Assembly: GCA_003116995.1 (NCBI GenBank)
Contig: BDSL01000019.1
Coordinates: 62,001-126,000, forward strand
Source of the DNA: Yamagishiella unicocca
Lineage: Eukaryota > Chlorophyta > Chlorophyceae > Chlamydomonadales > Volvocaceae
Length of the DNA: 64,000 nt
Reading direction: 5' to 3'
Shown: one piece after another, positions 22,001 to 32,837 of the stretch
Numbering within the stretch: position 1 is the first letter of the stretch
Layout of the letters: each line of letters opens with the position of its first letter
Notes under the pieces: model-generated
Database searches by the model: none
The model's input: the letters and a program-made list of their open reading frames with translations, nothing else
Told to the model about the DNA's origin: nothing
Position numbers and translations under genes: made by a program

Positions 22001-25000
22001 GTTAATGTTATATTACATATAAGCAATGTGCAGGTCGCACTGCTGAGATTGTTGAAAATATCTTGGGAATCATCTTGGGTGCGTGCTTGGTAAAGGTTCT
22101 TCTGCTTTGGGTACTTGGTCAGGTTCTTGCGTAACGGTTTCTTAGGGACAAATGTTGGGCTAGCCTTAAGCTCTACTTCCGCTGCACCTTGAGTTGCATC
22201 TTCACCAAAGTGCGTTGCCAATGTCTTGCGTCCGAGGGTCTTGGTTGTAGCTCTTCAGCTTTAGCATAAGATCGACAAAACATGGGGTCAAGACCGGCTC
22301 AAGAAAGGCTCAAGTGGATAAGAAGCCTCTCAAGATATGGCCGTTCCCCGTGTGGAGGCGCTGACCCGGGGGCCGTTCGGCATGGTGCAGTGCATCTTCA
22401 CGGAGACGGAGAAGGGCCGCGAGGGCAGCCCCCAGCTGCAGGTGCGTGTAGGGTGGCTACCCCCATCGTGGCTTACCCCCCGGCATATGGCACGTACCCA
22501 GGGTGCAGCGCCGGTTCAAACGCAGCGCAAGAAAACCGCATCAACTGCATGAACCTTTCGGCACCATCCAGTACATGCACAATTGAATGCTGTGTGCGCG
22601 TGGAAGGCTTGCCACCGAGCGCCAGTTGCGCCCTCCCCAGGCCTCCGCCCGCCCGGCCCTCCTGTTGTCCGAATGCACTGGTTTCCTCTCTGCCCGCCCC
22701 TTCGCGTCGTAGATCCGTCGCCTGGTCCATGGGCGAGACACCATGCTAGGTGACGTGTCGGCACTGTCGGAGCTGTTCCTGCTGGACCTCACTCCGGTGC
22801 CGGCGGTGCCCGCCAGCCGCGGCGGCGGTGTGGCGGCGCCAGCGCGGGGCGAGACGCAGGTGCTGCGCCTTAACGGACACGCGGTGGCCGAGGTGCTTGA
22901 GGTGCAGGCGCTGAACCGCCACTGCGGCCACACCGGCCGCCTGGACAACGCCAAGGTCCGTTGGGACGGGACGGCACGGACGCATCTTCCACCACATGGG
23001 ATCACTGCTGCAGCCGATAGCTGTGGGGGTCATCGCTCCCGCCTATAGCTGCGTGGGGATTACTGCTACCGCCGAGAGCTGTGGATAGGCTGTCGGTGTC
23101 GTCAGAGTGATCTCCCCCGTTCTCGACGCCTTCCCACTTCCTCCGGGGCTTGCACGGAACTCCGCAGGCCGATCTGGAGCGACTGCGGCAGGACGAGCAG
23201 CGGTTGGTCTCGGGGCTGCCGCCCGTCTTCTTGTGTCGCAGCGTGTACTGCCCGCACCACGGGAAGTTTCGGGAGCTTCGGAGCAAGGACCTGGCACTGG
23301 GGTCGTACGTGCAGGTGCGTGTGCCGTACACCAACCCACGTGTATCCACGTCGGTCGTTGGCCTGGCAGGCCGGCGGAGGCTGCGGCTGTGCCCGTGCCT
23401 CTTGCTGCTCCCCTTCGTGGGCTGACTGACTGACTGTCTGACTGACTCAGTGAGTGACTGGCTGGCTGGCTGGTTGACAGACTCACTGGCTGACTGACTC
23501 GCTGACTGATTGGCTGGCTGGCTGGCTGACTGACTGACTGGGTTACTTGACGTACCCTCGGTCTCGTGGGTCCGCAGGTCGCTGCCACTCCGGCCCCCCT
23601 GGCGCTGCTGCCAGGCGGATCCGGCTTCATCAAGGACGGGGTCTCCTACCAGGTACGCGGTGGCACCGGGTTAATTCTGGGCGCACAAAGCCCTGAAACG
23701 TTTCCTCCTCGTTTGAAGGTGTGCGCACGGACGTCCGGTACGGGCTGCCGTACCCCCTCCCAACCCTTAACCTGCGCTGGCCTACACGGCCCACGCCCAT
23801 CGCTTGGTGCGCAGGTCGGTGACTTCATTTATGTTCGAGCTGCAGCACTGGACGAGGACTCCGATGCGGATAAGGCGCAGAGTGAGGATGAGGAGGCGGA
23901 CGCGGACGGCAAGGCGGTGAAGGGGAGGAAGAGGCCGCAGCGCCGCGCCCGCTCGGCCAAGGGCGTCCGGGCGAAGGCCAAGGCCGCTTCAGATGAGGAG
24001 GAGGACGATGCGGAAGAGGAGGAGGAGGAGGAGGAGGAGGACAAGGAGGAGGAAGAGGAGGAGGAAGAGGAGGCGGAGGACGGCAGTGGCGACGAGGGGA
24101 AGGGGGCGAAGAAGCGCAAGGCGGCGGGGCGACGACAAACCCACAAGGCGAGTGCAAGCCAACTGTTTATTGCCCCGGTGTTCTCCCAATACCTGCACCA
24201 CCGCGCCAGCCAGTACCTCATGCTATAGGCCGCCTTTTGTCGCATGAGCACCACGCTTGGGCTTCATAGCCGTAGTGCTTGGTGCGTCTCGCCAAGGCGC
24301 TTTGCCGGCCTCCGTCCTCACGTTGCACTGACGCCGTTCCCACTGCACGTACCCCGCCCTCCTGCAGGGCAGCAACGCCGGCCTCCGGCCCTTCCAGATC
24401 GTGCAGCTGCTCTCAGTGGAGGCGCCCAGGCCGGGCAACGTCCCCACAGCCCTCCAGGTGCGTGCGGAGGAACCCCCAGAACAGAAAGGAGGAAAGGAAC
24501 CCTATGAGTCTCACGCTTTGCGCACTTGAAGCCTAGCGCAAGACCAGAGGCCCACCAAGCACTCCTGATAGCCCGTAGTCTCAGCCGTAGCTGTCTGCTG
24601 CTGTGTACACGTACATGCTACAACCTCGTACCGGCAACTCACAGGTCCGGCGCTTCTACCGACCAGAGGACATTTCCCGCGACGTCGGCTACCGGGCCGA
24701 TTGGTGGGACCTGTACGCCCCGGCAGCCGCCGCCGCGACCGCCGCGGGCAGGAGCAGCGGCTCCGATGGCGCAGCTGCGGCGGCGTCGCTGCAGCTGCCT
24801 CTGGGAGAGGTGTACGGCAAATGCGCCGTCGTTGTCGGCCGGCAGCGACCCAAGAGTGAGTGAATCCTGCGTGACCGGTCGGAGGGGTGCAGCGTGAACA
24901 GAAGTGAAGTGAAGTGAAGGCCTCCGTGCGCCACATCTTGGGCCGCTGTCAATAGAATCGCGGGGCATTGGTCCATACGCACGTACATTTTATGGTAGTT

Positions 25001-28000
25001 TGTTAGCGAGCTACGAAGCTACGCCGCTAGCAGGCAGTCGGGTTCTCTAACAGGCGGTCCCACTACAACTTCCGACCCCGCACTCGTCCGCACATCAACC
25101 CGCCCGCTCCCTTCCCCATCCCATCCCACCACCGCCATCGTAGACCCGCGGGTCGATACCTTCGTGGTGGTTGGCTCCTACGACCCGCAGCGGCCCGGCA
25201 AGACGGGTCCGCCGCCAGCCAGCCTCGCAGTGCCCCAGCAGCAGCAGCAGTCCCTCACGAATGCAGCCGCCGCCGCGGTGGCTGGCACGATCGTCGGCCG
25301 CAAGGCTGGCGGCAAGGCGGCCAAAGCCGCAAAGCAGGACGCCGCGGCGGCGGCCGCCGCGGCGGCTCAGCTTGCTGACGGAGCTGACAAGGGCGATGAT
25401 GACGAGGACGACGATGACGAGAACGAGGCGGATGCTAGCCTGCTGCAGCTGCCCACGATGGATATCTTCGCGGGCTGTGGAGGCCTCAGTGAGGGCATGC
25501 ACCAGGTGCGCCTGTTGGGGCGGCTGAAGGTCAACGGTAAACTGTCAAGGAAGCCAACGCCGTAGCGATGCCGAGTCCTTCGTTCCCTGTACCTTGAACG
25601 GATCAGCAGCGGCAACCCTGCTACCGCTGCCACCATCACCACCATCACCACCATCACCACCACCACCACCACCATCGCCACCACCACCATCACTACACAC
25701 TCCCGAACCCCAACCGTTCGCACACAGGCCGGGGTGGCCGACACAAAGTGGGCCATCGAGTACGACTCGGTGGCTGCCGAGGCCTTCAAGCTCAACAACC
25801 CGGACGCCAAGGTCTTTTGCAACAACTGCAACGTCCTGCTGCGGGTAAGCGCAGCCACCCCGGCTGCTCCACGGCCCGGTCTACGAGTCCGGTGGCGCCG
25901 TGACTCAAGTAACTGGCCTTTCCTTGCTTGCGCCTCTTGTATGACCCACGTGACCTACATGAGGCACGCACCGCCCTCCTCAGAAACCCTCATGCACTCC
26001 CAGAACTTGACAAAAATACCCATTTTCCCCGCACCGAAACCGCCTCATCCTCGTGGGCCCGATGCGATGCCCCATTGCTGCCCCCCCCCCCCATCCCGCA
26101 TCCCTCGCGTCCCCTCGCACCCCCAGGCGGCCATGGTCAAGGCCGGGCTCGAAGAGGACTGCATGTCGGACCCCGTGTGTGTTGAGGCAGCCGCCAAGCT
26201 GGACGAGGCGCAGCGCGCCGACCTGCCAGGTCCCGGTGAGGTTGGCTTCATGATGGGCGGTCCGCCCTGCCAGGGCTACTCCGGGATGAACCGCTTCAAC
26301 AAGGGCAACTGGTCGCAGGTGCAGAACAGCATGGTGAGCGCAAGGAGGAGGAGGAGGAGGGGGAAGAGGATGAGCAGTAGGGGAGGAGGGGGAAGAGGAT
26401 GAGCAGCAGGGGAGGAGGGGGAAGAGGATGAGCAGCAGGAGAGGAGGGGGAAGAGGATGAGCAGCAGGGGAGGAGGGGGAAGAGGATGAGCAGCAGGGGA
26501 GGAGGGGGAAGCGGATGAGCAGCAGGAGAGGAGGGGGAAGAGGATGAGCAGCAGGAGAGGAGGGGGAAGAGGATGAGCAGCAGGGAGGAGGGGAGGATGA
26601 GCAGCAGGGAGGAGGGGGAAGCGGATGAGCAGCAGGAGAGGAGGGGGAAGAGGATGAGCAGCAGGAGAGGAGGGGGAAGAGGATGAGCAGCAGGGGAGGA
26701 GGGGGAAGAGGATGAGCAGCAGGAGAGGAGGGGGAAGCGGAGGCGAGGGTTTCGCCGGCAGTGGGTTTTTGGGGACCAGGAGGAGGACGACGGGGAGGGG
26801 AGGGAGCGGGCGGAAGTAGGCTGTGGCTAGGTTGTGGAAATGGACTAGATCCATAATGGCGCCTCAATTCAGCCCGGCGCCCCGGCCAGACGGTTTCCCA
26901 CCCCGGCTCGAGACAACACCAGCTTCCGGCCCCTCTTGGCCCCCGCCCCTCGGCTCCAGGTTATGGCGTACCTGTCGTACTGCGACTTCTATCGCCCCCG
27001 CTACTTCCTCCTGGAGAACGTCCGCAACTTTGTGGCCTACAACGGCGGCCGCGTGTTCCGACTGGTGGTGCGGACCCTGCTGGACCTGGGATACCAGGTG
27101 GGGATGGGCTTGGGTGGTGGTTGGATTATGTTTGGATTACGGTTGGATTGCGTTTGGCGGGTTGTGTTTGGATTGTGTTTGGGTTGCGTTTGGATTATGT
27201 CTGGATTGCGTTTGGGCCGTGTTCGGATTGCCTTTGGGTCGTGTTTGGATTGCGTTTGGATCATGTGTGTGGTGCATCTGTGCGCCTGGGGGAATGGTGG
27301 CTGTGGTCATGCAACGAGGCACTGAGTGGTTTAGCAAGAAGTGAAAGAGGGCTGCGAAGGGTGTCCGTACGGCACATCGTCGTACCATAAATCACCGCCC
27401 ACCATCCGCTGCTGCTGCCGCCCCCGCCGCTGCTGCCGCGCCCCTTGGTGCTGCTGCCGCCCCTGCCGCTGCTGCTGCTGCTCTCAGGTCCGCTTCGGTG
27501 TCCTGAACGCCGGCAACTTCGGCGTGCCCCAATCACGAAAGCGCACCTTCATCTGGGCCGCGCTGCCCGGCGAGCTGCTGCCTGACTGGCCCACGCCACG
27601 TCACGTGTTCATGTCGGCGCAGCTGGGCGTGCGCATGCACGACGCCTCGGGCGGCCCCGGCTCGTTCTTCTTCGCGTCCGGCCCCGCGCTGCCCGGGGCG
27701 CCGCTGCGTACCATCACCGTGAGAGACGCCATAGGGGACCTTCCTCCCATCGACAACGACACCAAGGAGTGAGTGGCGGCCGGGTCTGACGCCGGGAATG
27801 GCGGAGGGCGGAGTGGGGCTCGCATGGCCTGCTGCAGCTAGGGGCTGATCTGTTGGAGGATGGATGGGTGGAAGGTTTCAAAACTGCAGGGTTTGAACCA
27901 AATGGTGTTTTTTAACCAATTTGATGCTCGGCGCTGGGGTGCTGTCTAGTGCGGGCAGTGTTTGCTCCGCAGAAGCAACCGTCGTGAACGGCGTGAGGTC

Positions 28001-30302
28001 AGCGACGCCGTATCCGTATAACGGACACGCAAGCCGGGCAGGCAGGCCGGCGTGCAAGAGCCTCACCGCTTTCTGTGCTCCCCGAAATGCGTATTTCTCG
28101 TACGGCGCGCAGTGAGATCATGCCGTACATCGGCGAGCCGGCGAGCGCCTTCCAGCGCTACATTCGCGCCACGTGCGCTGGACCGGAGCTCCGAGACCAC
28201 ATGGTCAAGGCCATGAACGAGCTCAACTTGGAGCGCTGCAAGTGCGTGCGAGGGTGTTAGCGCCTGATGGGTCATACATGGCGTCATGGCGGGGGGGAAG
28301 GGTCATGATTGGTGGTGGGAGCTGGTATGTGGAAGTAGGCACCGGCAAGCTTCCAGATCACGGCTATCCGCAATCCTGCGGTAGCAGCACACGGGCTCCG
28401 GCTCCGCTCAACCGCCTCCGACGGCCCCCAACCGATGGCGTCCCCAGGTGCATCCCCAAGGGAGTGCCGGGCGCTGACTGGCGGGTGCTGCAGCAGATCG
28501 TGGCGGCGGACCCCTCCCGGGAGCTGTTCAAGGTGAACTTGCGTGGGGATTAGGGATGCTGACCGCAGGGCACGGTTCGGAGGCTGAGTGTCGTCACGAC
28601 GAATCTGCCGCTGCGGCCTGCCGGAAAGAGCAGGCATCTAGGAACGGGGCTGTTTCTGGTGGTCGATTGCGGGATATATGGAGTGCAGCGCCGCCATCGC
28701 CCATCCACAATTCCACACGCCCGTCCTCCCCGCCCTCCCGCCCTTCGTTCCCGCCCTCCCGCCCTTCGTTCCCGCCCTCCCGCCCTTCGTTCCCGCCCTC
28801 CCGCCCGTCCTCCCCGCCCTCCCACCCTTCGTTCCCGCCCCAACAGGGCCAGGCGCTGGTGCCCTGGTGCCTGCCCAACACGGCGGACAGGCACAACGGG
28901 TGGCGGGGGCTGTACGGCAGGTGCGTCGACGCCAAGGGGGAGAGGGCCCGATCCCAGCTCTTTCCGCCCTCAATTAACCAGCCACAAGCACGCGAGCTCT
29001 GAGCACGACCGCACCGAGCACTGAGGGAGCCGTGTACGGGTGTTGTGCTGCCGCCTGGCTCTGTAGAATGCAGGATGCCTTCCCCGGGGCGGCCCATCCC
29101 ATTCGGACACACTTCCCTTCGATCCCACACCCTTGCGTCAGCCCCCTCCTGTCCTGCCACAGCACCCTCGCGGCCCCTCCACCGCTTCCCTACCCCTCGA
29201 CTCTCTCGCGCCCCCTGCCGCCCGCCCAACTCCGCCCACAGGCTCGATCCTGACGGCCACTTCCCCACCGCCACTACTGACCCCAACCCCATGGGCAAGG
29301 TGGGCCAGGTGTTCCACCCCGACCAGGACCGGATCGTGTCGGTGCGTGAGTGTGCCCGCAGCCAGGTGAGGGGCGGGGCTGGGAAGGGAGGGGCTGGGAA
29401 GGGAGTCGTGGATCGAGGGCTGGCGGAGCGTGTGTTCTTCCCGACTAGAGGCCCGGTGTCGTAACAAGCTGAGCAGGCGGGAGTGGGTGCGATTGGAGCG
29501 GAGGCTGGCGACCTAACGCCACTGCCCACCTGCCCCCTCAGCACGTACCCCGCTGCGCCGCACCGCAAACCCCCTGAGTGACCCAACAACCCCTCCACTC
29601 CCAGGGCTTCCCGGACAAGTTCCGCCTGTACGGCAACGTCCAGTGCCGTCACCGCCAGGTGGGTCGGTTATGGCTGGGTATGTTGGGCCTTACGGCTGAG
29701 AGCAATGTACGCCGGCACCGCAACCGGGCAGGACCACGGTGCTGTACCGAATCTCCCCCGGTATCCTCTGCTTCCCAAAATGCTTCCTTCCTAAAATCCT
29801 ACACAAACCCTAAAATGCTGATGGGGAACCTCTCAGGTCGGCAACGCGGTGCCGCCACCGCTGGCTCGCGCTCTTGGTGTGCAGCTGCGGCAGGCGCTCC
29901 AGGTAGGGTCTCTCGGGTGCACACTGGTTTGTGCGGCTGAGGCCATCTGTCGGCGCAGCTTGGGTCGCAGCAGCAACTGATGCATCCGGCTCCAGACCCT
30001 TCCGGAAGTAGAACGCAGCTTGGTCTTATCAGTCGTCGACGTAGGTTCCAGACTCTTCCGAAAAAGGTATAACCATCGGATGTTAGTTGATCTTGGCTTG
30101 GACAGCCATGGATGGTCCCTTGTGGGCCGCATGTTGTTGTGGCCTCCGTGGCCGCCCTCTGTGACGCTACTCCACAGCGCCTATGCCGCTTCTTCCTGCG
30201 CCTCCCACACCACAGGACCGGCGCGCACGTGACGCGCAGGAGGCGGCCGAGCAACTGCAGGCGCTCCGTGCACGCAGGCAGCAGCAGCAGGGGCCAAGGT
30301 AG
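13088..30302 (+). CDS. MET1: DNMT1/MET1-type maintenance DNA (cytosine-5) methyltransferase
   Basis: About 39 exons, roughly 2,040 codons. Exons 1-4 (13088-13109, 13397-13480, 13623-14167, 14307-14407) give a Lys/Ala-rich, probably nuclear-targeting N-terminus. RFTS1 spans 14619-14707, 14822-14946, 15115-about 15288 and 15555-15626 ([17 protein letters not shown]). RFTS2 lies in 17023-19221 ([45 protein letters not shown]). BAH1 spans 20220-22955 and BAH2 23578-24457. The catalytic domain starts at 25144: motif [23 protein letters not shown] with the nucleophilic Cys, [47 protein letters not shown]. It ends at TAG 30300-30302. Two RFTS domains and no visible CXXC finger match plant MET1, which copies CG methylation onto hemimethylated DNA. 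BAH1 is split by a 1.8-kb insert whose simplest splice shifts the frame. One GC donor follows 24147. The start codon is the weakest part of the model. Confidence 0.9.
17603..17722. repeat. 24-bp tandem repeat, five copies, in a methyltransferase intron
   Basis: Five essentially perfect copies of a 24-bp unit beginning GTACGTGTGCTGAGAGG lie just after the exon ending at 17563. Because 24 is divisible by three the array reads open in several frames, but it has no coding support. Confidence 0.9.
20502..22348. mobile_element. transposon-like insert within the methyltransferase gene
   Basis: This AT-richer 1.8-kb block interrupts BAH1. Its edges carry a perfect 10-bp inverted repeat (GGGAACGGCC at 20502-20511, GGCCGTTCCC at 22339-22348), followed inward by a second inverted pair (TCTTGAG at 20514-20520, CTCAAGA at 22329-22335). 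CTTGAG or its complement recurs at least ten times near the two ends, as subterminal repeats do in DNA transposons. The interior has only short ORFs on the minus strand (for example 21032-21454) with no domain I can name. I found no certain target-site duplication, so the superfamily is unassigned and a rapidly evolving large intron remains possible. Confidence 0.55.
23421..23541. repeat. (CTGA)n/(CTGG)n tetranucleotide repeat in an intron
   Basis: Imperfect tetranucleotide repeats lie in the intron between the exons ending at 23314 and starting at 23578. Confidence 0.85.
25617..25697. repeat. (CCA)n-rich microsatellite in an intron
   Basis: CCACCATCA-type trinucleotide repeats directly precede the acceptor region of the exon starting at 25728 in the methyltransferase gene. 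Confidence 0.8.
26341..26750. repeat. G/A-rich minisatellite (~29 bp unit) in an intron
   Basis: About 13 imperfect copies of a purine-rich unit containing GGAAGAGGATGAGCAGCAG fill the intron between the exons for catalytic motifs IV and VI. Units differ by small indels and single-base changes. Confidence 0.9.
27110..27262. repeat. TTTGGATTGCG-type minisatellite in an intron
   Basis: Degenerate copies of an 11-15 bp G/T-rich unit follow the donor after 27097, in the intron preceding the motif VIII exon. Confidence 0.85.
28729..28840. repeat. C-rich ~21-bp tandem repeat in an intron
   Basis: Several copies of a CCCTCCCGCCCTTCGTTC unit form an extended pyrimidine tract before the acceptor at 28845-28846. 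Confidence 0.85.
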
Positions 30303-32837
30303 CAGCACCAGATGCCGGTAAAATAGCAGGACGGTGCGGCTGAAGCCCGCTGACGGGCGCAGGAGCGAGCTGCGGTTGTGGGCGTTGGCGTATCTTGGGG
30401 ATAAAAAGCCAGACAGCAATGCAGCCCTTCTGGAGTGCGCTCGGTGGTGCAGCAAGGGCAGTGGGCCGGGTGCGAATGGCCAGGGGTTTTTCGGTTGCCC
30501 GTTGCGGTTATTTCCATAGCCATGCAGCTGTTTAATGTTGATAGGAGATGATTGAGCAGGTGATTCGCTGCATGTGGCCTGGTTAGGGTTAGGGTTTCCA
30601 TTTACTTTTGCGCGAAGCATGGGCTGGGCTCTTTCGTCATGTCCACCCAGCTACGGGCGGTCACCGGTGTAGTAAGGAGTGTCGTACGATATTTCGTGGC
30701 ACGCCGTGGGACCAAGATCCTACCTTTTAACTCATGCGCATGGAGGATGTGGCCATGCCATGACCCACATCCATCCATACCAGCCGTCCGGCCGTGACGG
30801 ATTTGCAGCGGCTGTGTGACCCGTTACACCTGGCGACCCAACACTGACGAGCGAGCGCTACGGGGCCGACGCGACCAGATGCACTTGCCATGGCAGACAT
30901 ATTTCCGATGTTTTCGTATGCGGCGAAGGAGCCCTCACGGGCGAGGATGGAGCGGCTAGCGAGCCAAGGAGCATAGGAAAACATACGGATTCCGGCCTAT
31001 CTAAGTAGGATGTTATGAATAGTGCATTCGGGCGCGGTACTGTACCGGAAGCTGGCGGCATCCGAGCAGTCACGCTGTCACCGCCAGCTGACGTGGCTGT
31101 GGCGGGCGGGTCGGAAAATGATCGGTAGCATGGTTACAGGGTCCTGGATTGGGAGCCACCCAGTGCCCCAGTGGCTGCTCTGCTAGCGGCGCACTCGGGA
31201 GCCCGGCGCTGCACTGACAGCTTTTTATCTCATTGCGACAAGGCCAGTGGGTGCGAAATGAGGTGCTTGCCGTGCCTTGCTTGCTGCCAGTTCAAGGTGC
31301 GGTGTCTGAAGTCCGTGACCCTTGGGAACGTTGTACAGGCAGATGTGCTCCTTGGAATCGCTGTAGGCTCCATAGGCCGTGTTTGCTGCCTGATATGTTG
31401 GTTGGCGCATCCCATGGCGCTATGTCAGGAGGAAGAGGTGCGCCCGAGCTGCCAGCCGCACTCCTCTCCGTGCGTGTAGGCAACTCTTTCGTGTGGAGGT
31501 GCATTCAGCAACTGCGTCAATGCCGTGCACCTCCCCTACATGAAGCCCCGAAGACACGCCACGATGAAAATACCCGCAGTTTCTTGTCCTCATTCGTTAC
31601 ACTGTAATAACAGTAAAGAAAACCCCAGCGGCGATGCCACCGGCGGCTAACCGAAGACCCTGACGACACAATTGCCCAACAGCTACCCTTACTGCGACCA
31701 ACTGCTACAACCACCGGAAACCCAGACCCGCTGGCCGGCTTGGTGCTCCCCAGGTCGCCCCGCTAGTCGGCTTGACCTCTACTTTGCCCTGAACCCCCGT
31801 ACCCATTATTTAAGTTGGATCAGTGGCCGGCCGTGACCTAGGCTCTCAACCACCGAATATATATACCAAATCGATGAGTACGACGAATGCAACTACACTT
31901 CTTCGTCCAAGAACCCGCCTTCTCGTACCGAGAAGCCTACGCATATGAAAACCCGTCGCTCCCTGTCGCTCCAAAGCAATCAAAATTTGCTTGTAGATGC
32001 ACAGGTACACTATCTCTTTTCTTACGCACATTTTATACAAACCGTTCTTCCAATCGGACTTCGGTAGCTCGGCCTGTACTATTTCGAAACGCAATTACAG
32101 CGATAACCCACCACAGAAACTAACGCTCGAAGCGCTACCAACGCCTCTGCTCTCCAGGGTTGTACGGACAGACACCACTCGATAGCCCGACCGCTCGCAA
32201 TCCTACCGGTCGCTAAGTTGCCTAAAACCCCTTTCGGATCTACCGAACTTAGAAACACTTGTCTTCTTCGTCTACCAGCCACGACCGAGAGGGCGACGTG
32301 TGGGATGGGGGAAGGTGGGCGGCACTCCTCGGGTCTTTGGCCTCTCTCCTCACACCTAACGATGTGGCAGGCCGGCCCGCGCCCCTTGGGCGCTGCCCCG
32401 GTGCCGCTCTGCTCTCAGTGATCCTAAACTCTCAACTCCCCCCCGGTCGAACGACCAACAAACGCGAAAGCCCGAAACCCAAACCTAGCACCAGACAGAA
32501 AGGGGAGGGGCGGGCGGGCGAAACGAGTTCCCGAATGCACTGGCCACCTGGGCCTAGGTTGCGCGGGAGCCCGGTCCCGCCAAACCGGTCGCTGAAAAAG
32601 GTTCCCTGAAAACGATACCAGAGAAAGGGCCCTAGCAACGAAAGGCACACTAAAGAAGCCCGCGACCGTTCCATCTACAACAAACTGCGCGCCAACCCGC
32701 GTCCGAGGGCCCTACGCCGCTTAGAAACCAATTTTCGGAGCAGGGTCCGAAAATACCGCATTTTGTTCAAAAGTATGCATGTGAACACCGATTCAGAAAG
32801 GGTCCCAATTGTCGTGAACCCGAACTACCACACGCAG
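30303..32837. other. region without a confirmed gene; possible first exon at 31887-32004
   Basis: No conserved coding sequence found. A TGTAA motif at 31603-31607 could end a long methyltransferase 3' UTR. A TATATATA stretch near 31856-31864 precedes an open segment at 31887-32004 that starts with ATG and ends at a GT donor in phase 1. That phase would fit the exon starting at 32838, making it a possible first exon of the nuclease-like gene. Both calls are weak. Confidence 0.3.

Noticed and set aside
20502..22348. Assignment of the methyltransferase insert to the CACTA superfamily from a CAC trinucleotide just outside its inverted repeats
   Set aside because: The two ends align only with a gap and no 3-bp target duplication is present, so the superfamily is left open.
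30580..30600. Telomere-like TTAGGGTTAGGG
   Set aside because: Only two units in a mixed context, and not the usual algal TTTTAGGG or TTTAGGG form; best taken as chance.
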